In this document: positions 10,423 through 22,543 of the stretch, one piece after another
Numbering within the stretch: position 1 is the stretch's first letter
How the letters are laid out: each line of letters begins with the position of its first letter
Assembly (NCBI GenBank): GCA_015345905.1
Contig: JADDTR010000027.1
Span: 249,417 to 313,416, forward strand
Direction of reading: 5' to 3'
Origin: Aotearoamyces nothofagi
Taxonomy: Eukaryota > Ascomycota > Leotiomycetes > Leotiales > Tympanidaceae
DNA: 64,000 nucleotides
The notes under the pieces: model-generated
Database searches by the model: none
What the model saw: the letters and a program-made list of their open reading frames with translations, nothing else
What the model was told of the DNA's origin: nothing
Program-made: the position numbers and the translations under genes

Positions 10423-13337
10423 GTAGAAACTCGAAATTAGAATTTAGTGCCATCACCACTAGGTGCCACTCAAATCCATCTTCGAATACTGGGAATTACA
10501 ATCTGCAGTAGGGAAGCGGTGCGACCGGAAGATCTTCGGGTTCTTTGCGGCGAAAATAAGGGCAGGTTGAGGTCAGAAGCTTGAGAGTGTCCAAGGCATT
10601 GCTCCGTGCCTGATGTCGTAGACAATACGTCTACAGTGCCCGCCAATCGGTTACCGCCAGTTGCCGACTTTACACCAAAATATTTAGTCAGCACTTGAAC
10701 TACTTTACTCCGAGGAGGCAGTTAAACAGAATCAAGCTTTCCAAATAGTACAAATTGAATTTTAAAAAATTTAGAATCCTTCTGTCTCTTTGGATTGGTT
10801 CTAATTTGTATCTCTGCTGTTAGTTTATTTACTTATAGATAGTCTACTAATAGTATATCATTGCAGAACATTTCAATATAGAGTTTTTGTATACAGAACT
10901 GAGGAATTTATATTTTTAAAAAAAAAACTCTTTTATAACTTCAACTAGCTACAAGACAACACTCTATAATTGAGAATCGAGAATTGAGATTCGGGACATA
11001 GACTAGAGCCACTGGATAACCAAATTTTCTATCAAAGGTAGAAATACAGTATATTTTAAGAATCATTAGAGGTATCTAAACAGATCAATCTAAGGCGTGA
11101 AATTTACAAGTGGCGGAAACTTATTGACTAGTGCCTTATCGTGCCCAACATCCTGTTGATACGCAGCGACAGCCGTGTATTCTTGGTGGAGCAAAACTCG
11201 GCAACGGGCCGAATTCTCTAACAGTTGAGAGACAGGCACCTCATGCAACGGCAATTGTGGCTTGCACGGCAGGTGGGCGGCTCATTCTTCCGTCTTCTTA
11301 AACGGCGCACATGTTGGAAATCTCATCGGAAAATTTGCCCCGTCAGATTTTCAAAATTGAGGTTTTAGATGAAGTCATTCGTGCCCAAACAAAATCCCGA
11401 CTTGGCCGCGGGCAATTCAACCGTGTGTTGCCTGGGGGCTTTACCTACCTACCGCTGGTGGCGGCTACTCCGAACAATGGCGTATCTTCGGGAGTACTTT
11501 ATACAGTACTAAGGTCGATATCGGCAAGCCCTGCCTGGGCTGTTATCGACGGGCGAAGAACAAAGAAAGATTGGCACTCGAGGATGTTGGGGACCTACCT
11601 AGCTTAGGGTGTGGAACAGTGCTGTAAGTGCCCGAGTGTATTGTACAGTACTTACTCGTTGCAGGCCGAAGGACTCGAGCAAGGTAGGTACAGTAAGAAC
11701 ATACAGTACATACAGTACTGTACATACGCGCACTCTATGCGTACAGCACTGGCGGTAATCATTGCTCGCCACGACCATGCGACAGACTTGATCCACAGGC
11801 GTGCATACCTAGGGTGCAGTGCACAGACAGACATCCGTGCAGGCACAACGAAGGGGTCTGGAAGCATCGTAGCTGTACGAAGTAGCACGGCACTGTATAG
11901 AAAAAGTGCATACTGTGCGGACAGTTCTCGAGTACGAAGCACACTGTCGTGGCATGCGCCGACGCCTCGTACTAGGCCTGCCACCACTTTCTGCCACCAC
12001 TTTCTTTACGCATGCAAGGAATTGGTGTTCGGGCACTCGAGCGTCAAGTTAGTTGGCCCGGGGAGCAAGTGCATATTTCCCGTCACATGGCGCCATGTTC
12101 GATGGCAGATACCCTAGGACAGAACAATAAGGGCCGTTGGGAGAGAGCGTTGCTGAGAGAGACTCGACTCGAGCACAACGGTGATAACGAACAACCGTTT
12201 TTATAAAATGGGTCCTGTGGTAGAGATCGGGGCAGCCGCAGTTCGTAGCACACCCCTAGAGGCGACCCATGCCAGTACCTACAGTACCTTAAGGCACTAA
12301 AACATAGCGATCGCCTTGGTTGGCCTGCAAACTTGCCATGCACTGCCAGGCTTGTTCTTGCCAGTACTGTAGAGGTACCTATTGTACGAGTAGCTGGGCA
12401 GGTATCCCATCGTGCCACGGAGAGCAATACAAGGTACTGGGCAAGGTAGGCACTGAGGATGCAGGCACGTGGAGAGGGTACGGTATGTACGGAAGTAGAT
12501 ATGTCAGGTATGTCCTGCACTACCTTAGGTGCGGACGGGAGGTCGGTCCTGCTATAGAGAGTACAGACTGTCTTGTCTTTCTATATTATAGTCTAGCAAT
12601 AGGAAGGAAGTACTGTACGAGTAGGACCCTAATACATGCCTTCAAGCGTGCCTTCAAGCGTGCCTTCAATTGTGTCTTCAATCATGTCTTCAATCGTGTC
12701 TTCAATCATGCAGCCGGCCGCTACACGTGCCTCCGCCGGAGCGAAGCGGCGACTCAGCCTTGAACAAGTCCTTTCTCAGAACCCGGTCGCTAACGAGGTA
12801 GGTAATTCAATTCATGTTCATGTCTGCAAAAAAGGCGCTAGGCCAAGCTAGCCTAGCCGCCTGTGACATCCGCGCGCTCACACTAAGCTACCCATTGCTG
12901 ACGTTCACAGCCGTCATGCCTTGGCCTAAGGAAACTCTTTATCGCCAAAGTTCTAGACTAGGAGGCAAAGAAGTGGGAACGACACCCTCGCTCAGCCCCT
13001 CTACCTTTGCCGTTGAAAGGCAGATGACGGCGAACTAAGACCAGTTGGCCATAGGGCAGAAGTGTCTTCTGGAGGACAGCCTAATTGTATCTATCCTGGG
13101 AGCTGCTTTTTGATCATCTGCAATGAGACCTTCTTTCTGTGTTTTGCGACATCAATCACGAGTGAATGACCGTGCGTTTTGCGTACTCGAACCTGTAGAG
13201 ACAAAGTTATTGGTGGGCATCAGTACTGATCACCCCATCTATCAAATTCTCTGGCATATCTCACGACCACATATCAATCCACATACCTCCTCGTTCGAAA
13301 GCCAGGCAGACACGATAGAATACATATCGTCTTTACA
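10423..13337. other. gene-poor GTAC-rich spacer between CreC and CreD
   Basis: No credible gene. The first 700 bases are AT-rich. From about 11100 the texture changes to a GC-richer stretch full of words such as TACAGTAC, GTACGAG, ACTCGAG and GCATGC, with open frames on every strand that look like chance. A 12-bp tandem repeat sits at 12637-12708. The last 200 bases would be the CreD promoter and leader. Confidence 0.6.
12637..12708 (+). repeat. 12-bp tandem repeat, six copies
   Basis: Six head-to-tail units of consensus TGYCTTCAAKYR. The first two are identical (TGCCTTCAAGCG) and the later ones drift to TGTCTTCAATCA/G. The unit is a multiple of three, so frames stay open across it (for example Ala-Phe-Lys-Arg repeats), but flanking sequence gives no gene. 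Confidence 0.95.
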
Positions 13338-15378
13338 ATGCCCAGCTTCAATCCCTGGCAGAACGTTACAGGCAGGAACAGCGCAACGCTCTTTGAGATT
13401 CGGTATGTCGCCTTCAGCCGTCATAATGGAATAACTGCCGCTGATAGATAATGCAGTCTAGAGAGTGATGTGATTGTCCTTCGGGGGCCTGAGAACGAGT
13501 CGTCAAGTCAGATGCTGAGAGGGGTAGTGGTTCTTTGCCTCCCAGCTTCACTCAAGGTCGAAGATGTACACCTGCGGCTCATAGGGCAATGTAAAGTAGG
13601 GTATGTGCAATTTATGTGGATGGGCATAGAGAAATAGCTAACGCCCATTGGACAGGTGGAACGACCAGAAATTAACAGCTACAGGTATATCTAACAGCAA
13701 GGTCGACAAAACCACCGAAATATTTAGCCACAGGTGGCCACCCTTCGTCGGCAGTGAAGGCCCAGGCTCGTCTTCCAAGGGCATAACTCTCGGAGCCACG
13801 AACTATGAATGGCCGTTTGAGCTCATTATCCCCGGATCAACGGCAGAGAGCATCGAGGGCCTGAACGATAGTCACATAGTATACAAACTGAAGGCCACCA
13901 TTGCGAGAGGTAGATTGGCATATGATTTACATGCATGGAAGCCACTCAGAATCATCAGAACTCTAGACCCAGCCGCGTTAGAACTTTCGCATGCAATGAC
14001 TGTCGAGAACATATGGCCAAACAAGGTTGAATATTCTCTTGTCATTCCTCACAAGGCGATTATATTCGGAACATCTATTGGAATCCAGATGAAATTCACC
14101 TTATTGCTGAAAGGTTTAAAAATCGGAACTATCAAATGCCAGCTGGTGGAAATCCAGGAATTCTCGATCCCAGGCCCTTTACACACGGAGAGATACTTCA
14201 AAAATTCGAGGGATATCAATGATTGGGCGTTTCAGTTGAACGAGGAAGAGCATTATCAAGATATGCTCGATGAATCAGGACAGGATGGCTTCGTTTTGAA
14301 TGAGACGCTGCCCCTACCAAAGTCATTAAGGAAGTGCATGCAGGATTGTGAAACACATGGAATTAAGATTCGGCATAAGGTTAAATTCAATATTGCTTTG
14401 CACAACCCTGATGGGCACACTTCGGAGGTAAGACTTTTCTTAGGTCGTTGGAATGGTTTTGCTGACCGACCGATTGATTAGCTGCGAGCAACTCTCCCTG
14501 TCACGATCTTCATTTCTCCTAATATGCCAATTGACGAAGGCGGCAATCTCCTTGATCAGACCCCAGAACACAGTCGTTCTGTTGACATTGATTCCCATGC
14601 ACCGCCACTGTATGGGGAACACGTCTTAGATCAGCTCTACGCCGACATTGACTCAACTGGGGGAATCATAACACCAGGCGCAGCAGCTTCTGGAATGAAC
14701 ACCCCTTTCTACGCCCAGTCTCGATCAGGCTCAACAGAGAACTTATCATCGATGGATGGGATTGCAGGTACAGCCATTCGGCCAGACGCTCTTTCCACGA
14801 GGCTGCAAAATCTAAACGCAAACTCGAGAAACCAAAGCTTCCTTAGACGCAATCGTGGAGATGGTAGCGGTGGCAATACTCCGCTTGGAGTGCCTGGAGA
14901 AGACCACTCACAGCCCAGCTCCCTTCCCCGTGTCCAATCTGGCTATTTTGACCAAGCACCGCATGGATCCGCTCCACGCAGCAATCCCCTTTCACGGCGC
15001 ACTAGTGAAGAAGATGGAGCTTCAGTAGCAATAAATTCAGGCGTACACACGCCTGAGCATATAGACTACTCTGACCTCGGAGATTTGACTAAGGTCCCCT
15101 CTTATAGTACGGCAGTCAAGACACCGGTTAGGGGTATGAGTTACAGTGATGCAGAAGCCCTTCCGAACTATGACGCGGCAATCAGTGCGCCGCCGAGTCC
15201 AGTAAGGCAAAATTCGTATTTAGCAACGACACCGGGTGCCGCAGGGCCAAGTTCTTGGGGAAATGGAAATACAAGTGTTCCGGCGACTCCAGGGATCGAT
15301 TCCCAAAACCCAACTATAAGGGCGAGGAATCCACTGGTAGGAATGGGATTAACCCCGCTCAATGGGACCCAAAGGTGA
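13338..15378 (+). CDS. creD: CreD, arrestin-like ubiquitin-ligase adaptor
   Basis: Alpha-arrestin that binds the HECT ligase HulA (Rsp5) and acts in carbon catabolite repression and transporter endocytosis. Model: exons 13338-13402, 13457-13600, 13656-14427, 14482-15378; 625 aa. The arrestin N domain starts with LFEIRLESDVIVLRG and contains KVGWNDQKLTATGI and TTEIFSHRWPPF. The C domain has KPLRIIRTLDPAALELSHAM, VENIWPNKVEYS, IRHKVKFNIALHNPDGH and LRATLPVTIFISPN. A PPLY motif at about 368-371 is a classical WW-ligand; VPSY and LPNY in the Ser/Pro-rich tail are weaker versions. The tail is disordered and phosphorylation-prone. Start: first ATG ahead of a consistent exon chain. Same strand as CreC, about 2.9 kb downstream. 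Confidence 0.93.
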
Positions 15379-15965
15379 GAACGATCCTGCGCGAAGGTTA
15401 CATGACATACAGGCGCGAGGTCAGGCACATTAGTAGTGTTACTATCTTTATCAGATTAGCGATGAGACGAGCGCATGAACTTTTCAAATAGGAGTATATA
15501 GACGGGATAGATGGAACCGTTGAGAAGGAGTTATTTGTTTTTGAATTGCATTACCGGCGCATGGGATATCCTTTGCTTTGCTCTACACTGTTTTAACATC
15601 ATGATGATCAGGATTAATGGGTAGCATTACTACTCTAGAATAGCAGAGCTAAAAATATTATAAATTTTTTGGTAACACTGCATTCCTCATAGATATAGAC
15701 TGCGAGTGAGTGGTGTGCCCCGAGGCTGAAAGTGAGGCTTGGCGGATCTTGCGAGTTAGCCTCCTTTCTGCCGCCTTGCTGCGATCGAATGACGATGGTT
15801 TCAATAACAAGCGAGTTATGCGCTGTATAACGCACCGCATATTCACTCGTTATTCAACCCTTGAGTTATTTCACTCCATCGCACCGTGCTAGATATCTCA
15901 GAGGGGTACTTCACCTTTTCATTTTATATCCAATTTAAGAGGCCAAAACGCCAAACACCAACACG
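15379..15965. other. CreD-HBS1 spacer
   Basis: About 590 bases holding the CreD 3' end and the HBS1 promoter. No conserved frame or repeat seen. Confidence 0.55.
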
Positions 15966-18761
15966 ATGTCACGACATAAAATGGTCAAGAATATTGACCT
16001 AGACGACGAGTTGGACGAATTCGATGGTGGCGACGATTACGGCTATGATGGTACTGATTCTGGGAGTATAGAAGGTTAATAAGCCTATTACAATGCGAAT
16101 GAGCGATTTGGCTAACTTGTTGTGGTATTTAGAGCTCAGTGAAGAAGATCAAGGTCTGCCCCGCTGCTTCATCCACCATCCTCTCCTAAATCCAGCTATA
16201 TGCACACGTAAAATATATTAGCAAAAGCCAGTTACTGAATGCGTGTCTTACTGCAGAACAAATGATTATATGCACGAATGCAGTGCGCGAAGTTTTAGGG
16301 CCAGACGTCCCGAATGTGACGGACAAGGAGATACAAGAAGCGTTATGGCATTACTATTACGATGTCGGGAAGAGTATAAATTATCTGTTGACCTCGAGGA
16401 CACCGAAGAAAGAGAGTGACGGAGGAAAGAAAAAGAAGAAAGGTTGGTCTGGTCTTTCTTGTTGCATTGGACTTGAGCGAATGGGCATTGGAAAGGAGTG
16501 GGCAGACTATCAGCAAAGTTGCGAGTCGAATGGAGGTGGGTCACGTTCTATTTGTTTACGTATCCTATGTCGGAGATTCTGGCTGACATACTCCTCAACA
16601 GAATTCATGTGCGGGCCTGATCTTACGCCTATGCCTCCAACAATCTGCACGAATCCTTTTATTCCAGCAGATTTCTGGAAGGACATGTCGTGGCTCAATA
16701 CGCCAATCGAAAGACATACAACTTTTATTGAGCCTCTCAATCCATGTGGCGGTTTGCTTGGAGGTTCTTCAGGCGGCGCACCAAAAATGTCAAAGCTTCA
16801 GGCTTTGGCCGCGGCGCGGAAGAAGAAGGCTCAGGAAGAGAAAGCTGCCAACGCTGAGGCAGTTGAGAAGCCCTTGGCTGGTCTTACCATCAGCAATCCA
16901 ACCGACAAAACTTTAGGCGGAACCTTCTCCGCTACTGCTCCTATACCTAAAGAAAATCCTAGGGCATATCCTATACGGAAGAGGAAAAGCTCAAGTCCGC
17001 ATAGGAAGATCTCGCAGCCAGCAGAGCTAGTTAAGTGCGAGACTTCTCAACCACAAGACGAAGCTCCGCCAGCTCCCTCAAGCGAAGAGCTTGCTCCATC
17101 TGCCTTTGCAAGCACCATGTTTGGTGGTAGCAAGCCGGTCCCAGCCCGCCAGCCTTCAATCCTCCAATTCACTTTACCATATTTAGCGAACTCTGAAGTC
17201 CAATCCACTGATGCCTTTGCAGGACCAAGTCCAGATGATGTGGTGATAGCGGCACAGTCGAAAGGTTCGGCGCATTCTGCGACTGTGAGGAAATGATACT
17301 AATCACTGGGCGTTGTGTAGCAGCTTCTGCAAAAGGAGCGAAGAGTCTCATAAAGACGAATGGTGAGAAGAAAGCAGATCAAATTGCGGATGGAGTGGAA
17401 GCTTTACGAATTGATGATACGCCTAGGGCGAGAAGTAAGAATTTGGACGTGTTGAAGGAGTACGAGAAGCTAGGTGCTAAGAATGCGGCAAATTTTGTGG
17501 TTATTGGTATGTTTGACGTAGCTATGGATTGGAGACGTGCTTACGGGGTTCAGGCCATGTTGATGCGGGGAAGAGTACTTTAATGGGTAGGTTATTATAC
17601 GATCTTAAAGTTGTAGACCAGCGTACGATAGACAAATACCGAAAGGAAGCCGAGAAGATAGGGAAGTCATCATTTGCATTAGCATGGGTTTTAGATCAAG
17701 GCACGGAAGAGCGAAGTCGAGGAGTTACAATAGATATTGCAACAAACAAGTTCGGGACGGAGAAGACGGCTTTTACAATACTCGATGCTCCAGGACATCG
17801 AGATTTCATCCCAAATATGATCGCAGGGGCAAGTCAGGCCGATTTTGCCGTTCTAGTTATTGATGCAAGTACGGGATCATTTGAGTCAGGTCTCAGAGGA
17901 CAGACGAAAGAACACGCATTGCTCGTCCGAAGTATGGGTGTCCAACGACTAATTGTTGCTGTTAACAAACTCGATACTATTGGCTGGTCACAAGACCGTT
18001 ATGATGAGATATCTCAGCAAGTCTCCGCGTTCCTTATGGCTGCTGGTTTTTTATCTAAGAACGTTACGTTCATTCCTCTTTCTGGTCTAAACGGCGACAA
18101 TATTGCCCGAAAATCGACAGAAAAGGCTGCAGCATGGTACACTGGACCTACGCTTGTAGAAGAGCTCGATAACTCGGAGCCTGTCTCACGGGCGTTGGAG
18201 AAACCACTCCGCTTTACAATTGGCGATATTTTCCGAGGAGGTGTCCAGAATCCACTCAGTGTCTCGGGACGTATCGAAGCAGGCAGTCTACAAACCGGCG
18301 ACGCATTAATTGCACAACCTAGCGGTCAAAAATGCTTCATCAAAGGTATTGAAATCGATAACGCGTCATCTGACTGGGCAGTAGCAGGTCAAAATGTCAC
18401 CATTCACCTCTCTGACATCGACCCAATTCACCTCAAGATCGGGGACGTGCTCTCTAGCCCTTCGAGTGCGATCAAAACTGTTAAAGAGTTTACTGTTAAG
18501 TTGCTAGCATTTGAATTTCTAATGCCGATGAGCGTTGATGTCCACAGAGGGCGATTACATGCACCAGGAAAGATTAGGGAGATCGTGGCGGTCTTGGATA
18601 AGGGCACAGGGAAGGTGATCAAAAGAAAGCCGAAGATTGTTAAGCCGGCTAGTATCGCGAGGTGTATAGTTGAGCTGGAGGTCGATGTGCCGCTTGAAGT
18701 CGGGCAAAGGGTTGTGCTGAGAAGTGGTGGTGAGACAGTTGCCGCTGGACTATTAGAATAG
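15966..18761 (+). CDS. HBS1: Hbs1, Dom34-partner GTPase of ribosome rescue
   Basis: eRF3-like GTPase that with Dom34/Pelota splits stalled ribosomes in no-go and non-stop decay. Model: exons 15966-16074, 16133-16153, 16257-16442, 16602-17264, 17321-17506, 17554-18761; 790 aa. The acidic N-terminus leads into an HBS1 N-terminal (UBA-like) domain with YYYDVGKSINYLL. A long linker follows, then the GTPase: GHVDAGKST at about 389-397, RSRGVTIDIA, DAPGHRDF, NKLD, and two beta-barrel domains to the end. Intron 16443-16601 (159 nt) is open in frame and would add 53 residues. The 17265-17320 junction was chosen by phase (Lys-Ala-Ala-Ser); retaining that intron ends translation at 17294-17296, leaving only the N-terminal half, which recalls the Ski7-like isoforms made from HBS1 genes elsewhere. 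Confidence 0.92.
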
Positions 18762-19576
18762 GGGCTAGATGATACCAATAAAATACAGATTAAGGGTCGA
18801 ATCGAACATTTATAAGCTATTAGCCACGTGAAAAGACGGTGCGGCTGACACTTGGATGGGTCTTGGACGTTTAGGTGACACCGTGACCAGCCATGAGGAT
18901 GCGGGGCATAGCAAAGGGGGTTATTTATATTAGGCGTTTCGGTGGAAGATGGATACCTGAATAAGCGTCAAGTGGGTGAGTCCGTCAGCCAATATAAATA
19001 TAAACTCTTGCATGATAGTATATAGAAATCTACTGTAAACTTGAAAGCTATAAAGCTGAAGGCTGAACTCAGACTAATAGAAGTGCACGTGGCCGAATGG
19101 TAGCTCTAAAGAACAGATTAAGCTCATGATAGTGGCAATTCCCAGCACAAACAGAATAATGTACTTACGTGTATAGACATACCTAGGTATATAAACAGTC
19201 GGAAAAGCCACCTTTCAGTACAGCAATTCAGAACCAATCATCCATTGTTATTTCATGTCATCGGCGACTGCGAGCGAATAAATCAGAAGGCGCCAGAAGG
19301 GCTCAGGCGCCATCCTCCGCTAAATTTAACCTTGTTCGCTTAGATTGGCCCTTGTCAAGGACGGAAACGCGGGTAGGCGATTTTGCTACGTATCCTCTAT
19401 CGGAATGGCAATGTGTTCTTTTTAAACTGATTAAGCGTTTAAGAACCTCAGAGTTCCACCTTTCACCCACAATTGTGCATTTTTCTTCCCTTCACATTGC
19501 AGCTCCTCCAGGATCGAGACAGCGACACCTGTGAATATCTTTGACCATAATAGAGCATCGTAGAAGAAGCTCCGCC
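18762..19576. promoter_or_regulatory. BiP upstream region
   Basis: 815 bases between HBS1 and BiP. It contains CACGTG near 18825, TACGTG near 19168 and a CCAAT near 19233. E-box-like ACGTG cores and CCAAT boxes are plausible targets of bZIP factors such as HacA, but I see no full UPRE or ERSE. The 3' part is pyrimidine-rich and probably the 5' leader. No gene. Confidence 0.35.
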
Positions 19577-21761
19577 ATGGCCAGAGGAAACCAGACTGGC
19601 CTGTTCGCAGGCTTGTCTGTTCTTTTCTATCTTGCTCTTTTGTTCAGTCCTCTAGCATTTCTTCAAACAGCGTCTGCACAGAGTGATCAGGATCCGTTAC
19701 AAGAAAGTTATGGCACAGGTAAGCGTTGCACTGCTAAATCCACGTCCCTTAATCAGATCTAATACCGTCTCCGTTTATAGTCATTGGTATCGATTTGGGA
19801 ACCACCTACTCTTGTGTCGGTGTGATGCAAAAGGGCAAAGTTGAGATTCTCGTAAACGATCAGGGCCACCGAATTACACCTTCCTATGTTGCCTTCACCG
19901 ATGAGGAGCGATTGGTTGGAGATGCGGCAAAGAACCAGGCCGCCGCAAACCCAAGGCGAACCATCTTCGATGTCAAGTAAGTTTTCATCCCGTCTTATGG
20001 TTATGGACTTGCAAAATTAATACGAATCCTTAGGCGTATGATTGGCCGCAAGTTTTCCGACAAGGATGTCCAAGGTGACATGAAGCACTTCCCATTCGAT
20101 GTCGTCGAGAAGGATGGCAAGCCAAATGTCCAAGTCGAAGTCAATGGCTCCCCAAAGACCTTCACACCCGAGGAGGTTTCTGCCATGATTCTCGGAAAGA
20201 TGAAGGAAGTCGCCGAGACATACTTGGGAAAGAAGGTTACACACGCCGTTGTCACGGTTCCAGCCTACTTCAACGACAACCAGAGACAGGCCACCAAGGA
20301 TGCCGGTGTTATTGCCGGTTTGAACGTCCTCCGTATCGTCAACGAACCTACCGCCGCAGCTATTGCCTATGGTCTAGACAAGACCGATGGAGAACGTCAA
20401 ATAATTGTCTACGATCTCGGTGGAGGAACCTTTGATGTTTCTCTTCTCTCTATTGACCGTGGTGTTTTCGAGGTTCTCTCAACTGCTGGTGACACCCATC
20501 TGGGTGGTGAAGATTTTGATCAGCGAGTCATTAACTACTTTGCCAAGCAATACAACAAGAAGCACGATGTCGACATCACCAAGGACCTCAAGACCATGGG
20601 TAAGCTGAAGCGCGAGGCTGAGAAGGCCAAGCGTACTCTTTCTTCCCAGATGTCCACTCGCATTGAAATCGAAGCTTTCCACAACGGCAATGATTTCTCC
20701 GAGACTCTTACGCGCGCCAAGTTTGAGGAGTTGAACAATGATCTTTTCAAGAAGACTCTCAAGCCTGTTGAGCAGGTTCTCAAGGATGCCAAGGTCAAGA
20801 AGGAGGAAGTTGATGATATCGTCTTAGTTGGTGGTTCTACCCGTATTCCTAAGGTTCAGGCCCTCATCGAGGAGTACTTCGGAGGCAAAAAGGCCAGCAA
20901 GGGTATCAACCCTGATGAGGCTGTCGCTTTCGGTGCCGCTGTTCAAGGTGGTGTTCTGTCTGGTGAGGAAGGTACTGAGGAGATTGTTCTCATGGATGTC
21001 AACCCATTGACTCTTGGTATTGAGACAACTGGTGGTGTCATGACCAAGCTGATCCCAAGAAACACTGTCATTCCTACCCGCAAGAGCCAGATCTTCTCTA
21101 CCGCCGCCGATAACCAGCCTGTCGTCTTGATTCAAGTCTTCGAAGGCGAGCGTACACTAACAAAGGACAACAATCAACTCGGAAAGTTCGAGCTTACCGG
21201 CATTCCTCCTGCTCCTCGTGGCGTTCCTCAAATTGAGGTCTCCTTCGAGCTCGACGCCAACGGAATTCTAAAGGTCACTGCTGGCGATAAGGGTACTGGA
21301 AAGTCCGAGTCTATCACCATCACCAACGACAAAGGACGTCTCACCCAAGAGGAAATCGACCGTATGGTTCAGGAAGCTGAGAAGTATGCCGATGAGGATA
21401 AGGCTACCAAAGAACGCATTGAGGCTCGTAACGGTCTTGAGAATTACGCTTTCAGCCTTAAGAACCAGGTCCATGACGATGAAGGTCTTGGAGGCAAGAT
21501 AGATGAGGATGACAAGGAGACTGTAAGTTATCTCTACTATGCTCTATGCACGTGACTTTACTAATTTGAAATTAGATCCTGGAGGCCGTCAAAGAGACTA
21601 CCGAATGGCTTGAGTCTAACGCCGCTACTGCCACCTCTGAGGATTTTGAGGAGCAGAAGGAGAAGCTATCTAATGTCGCATACCCAATCACAAGCAAGCT
21701 ATATAGCGGTGCTGGTGGTGCAGGCGATGATGATGAGGATAATGGACATGATGAGCTATAG
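19577..21761 (+). CDS. KAR2: BiP/Kar2, ER-lumen Hsp70
   Basis: ATP-driven chaperone of the ER lumen: translocation, folding and sensing of unfolded proteins. Model: exons 19577-19718, 19781-19976, 20034-21522, 21576-21761; 670 aa. Signal peptide: MARGN followed by a long hydrophobic stretch ending near ASAQ. ATPase motifs: [26 protein letters not shown] and [13 protein letters not shown]. Substrate-binding domain with [15 protein letters not shown]. The protein ends [11 protein letters not shown], and HDEL is the fungal ER-retention signal. I chose the ATG at 19577 (context CGCCATGG) over an in-frame ATG at 19541, because homologues start with a short Met-Ala-Arg sequence. Codon use favours C-ending codons, as expected for a highly expressed gene. 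Confidence 0.97.
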
Positions 21762-22543
21762 AGAGTATTAGATTCTGTATTGGCATCGGCGAAAGGAAAA
21801 AGTCTTGCCATGATGCGGCTCCGTGGCAATTTACTTTTTGATTTTTTTTTAATTGGGTGTATTCTAGTGCATTGCATGTAAATTAAAATCATAAACCTAC
21901 GATACTAATTTCCAAAGGTGTTGTTCGACTTGACTATAAAGTTATGGTAGTCGCTCCTGAGATCCGGCCCACAACTGCCGGCGATCTTCAGCGGTCTTCC
22001 CTCTGATGCTGTGATTTCTTCAGCCTGTCTGTTTAACGATATGTACATATTTACACCGTCTCGGTTTGTAATACCCCGAGGTAGCTAATGTATAACCTGT
22101 GCACATAATTTGGCAGAAATTCCCCGCTCTACCAGGCAGGGCTCAGTCTCGCATTAATTTAACCGCCGTGGAAGCACATTGGTGGCTATTCCGCCGGCAT
22201 TAATTGTAGATCAACGTCATCAAGGATGGAAATCTTGCGGAGAGGAGGGGCCTCGGAGGAGGGAGATCGTATTAGGTGGAATGTATCATGCTCACTTAAA
22301 GCTGCATCTGAGAAGGCAAGGGGAAATATAATCTTATGAAAAAATTCAGATGTTTTGGGGGGGTGCGTCCGAAGGGTGGGGACCGTAATTGCGAGAGGGG
22401 ATATGACGGGTTGAGTCGTGGTTATGGAGGGGGAAGGAGGAGAATGTAGTGTGGGAAAAGGTGTATATATATATATCTTGCCCTGCCAAGCATTTATATC
22501 TTTTACTGTCCCAAAATATACTCCCCTTTGTAGCTCTCTCGTT
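21762..22543. other. BiP-RGAE spacer
   Basis: 780 bases, the BiP 3' end followed by the upstream region of the acetylesterase gene. Nothing coding recognised. A TATA-type repeat lies at 22464-22476. Confidence 0.5.
22464..22476 (+). promoter_or_regulatory. TATA-box candidate for the acetylesterase gene
   Basis: Alternating TA run about 68 bases before the ATG at 22544, a normal distance for a fungal TATA box with a short leader. It could equally be a microsatellite. Confidence 0.4.

Noticed and set aside
12320-12763. 147-codon frame containing Phe-Lys-Arg/Phe-Asn repeats
   Set aside because: Openness comes from the 12-bp tandem repeat; the flanks are GTAC-rich spacer without splice signals or family sequence.
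19085-19160. tRNA-like TGGCCGAATGGT
   Set aside because: No B box and no pairing arms follow.
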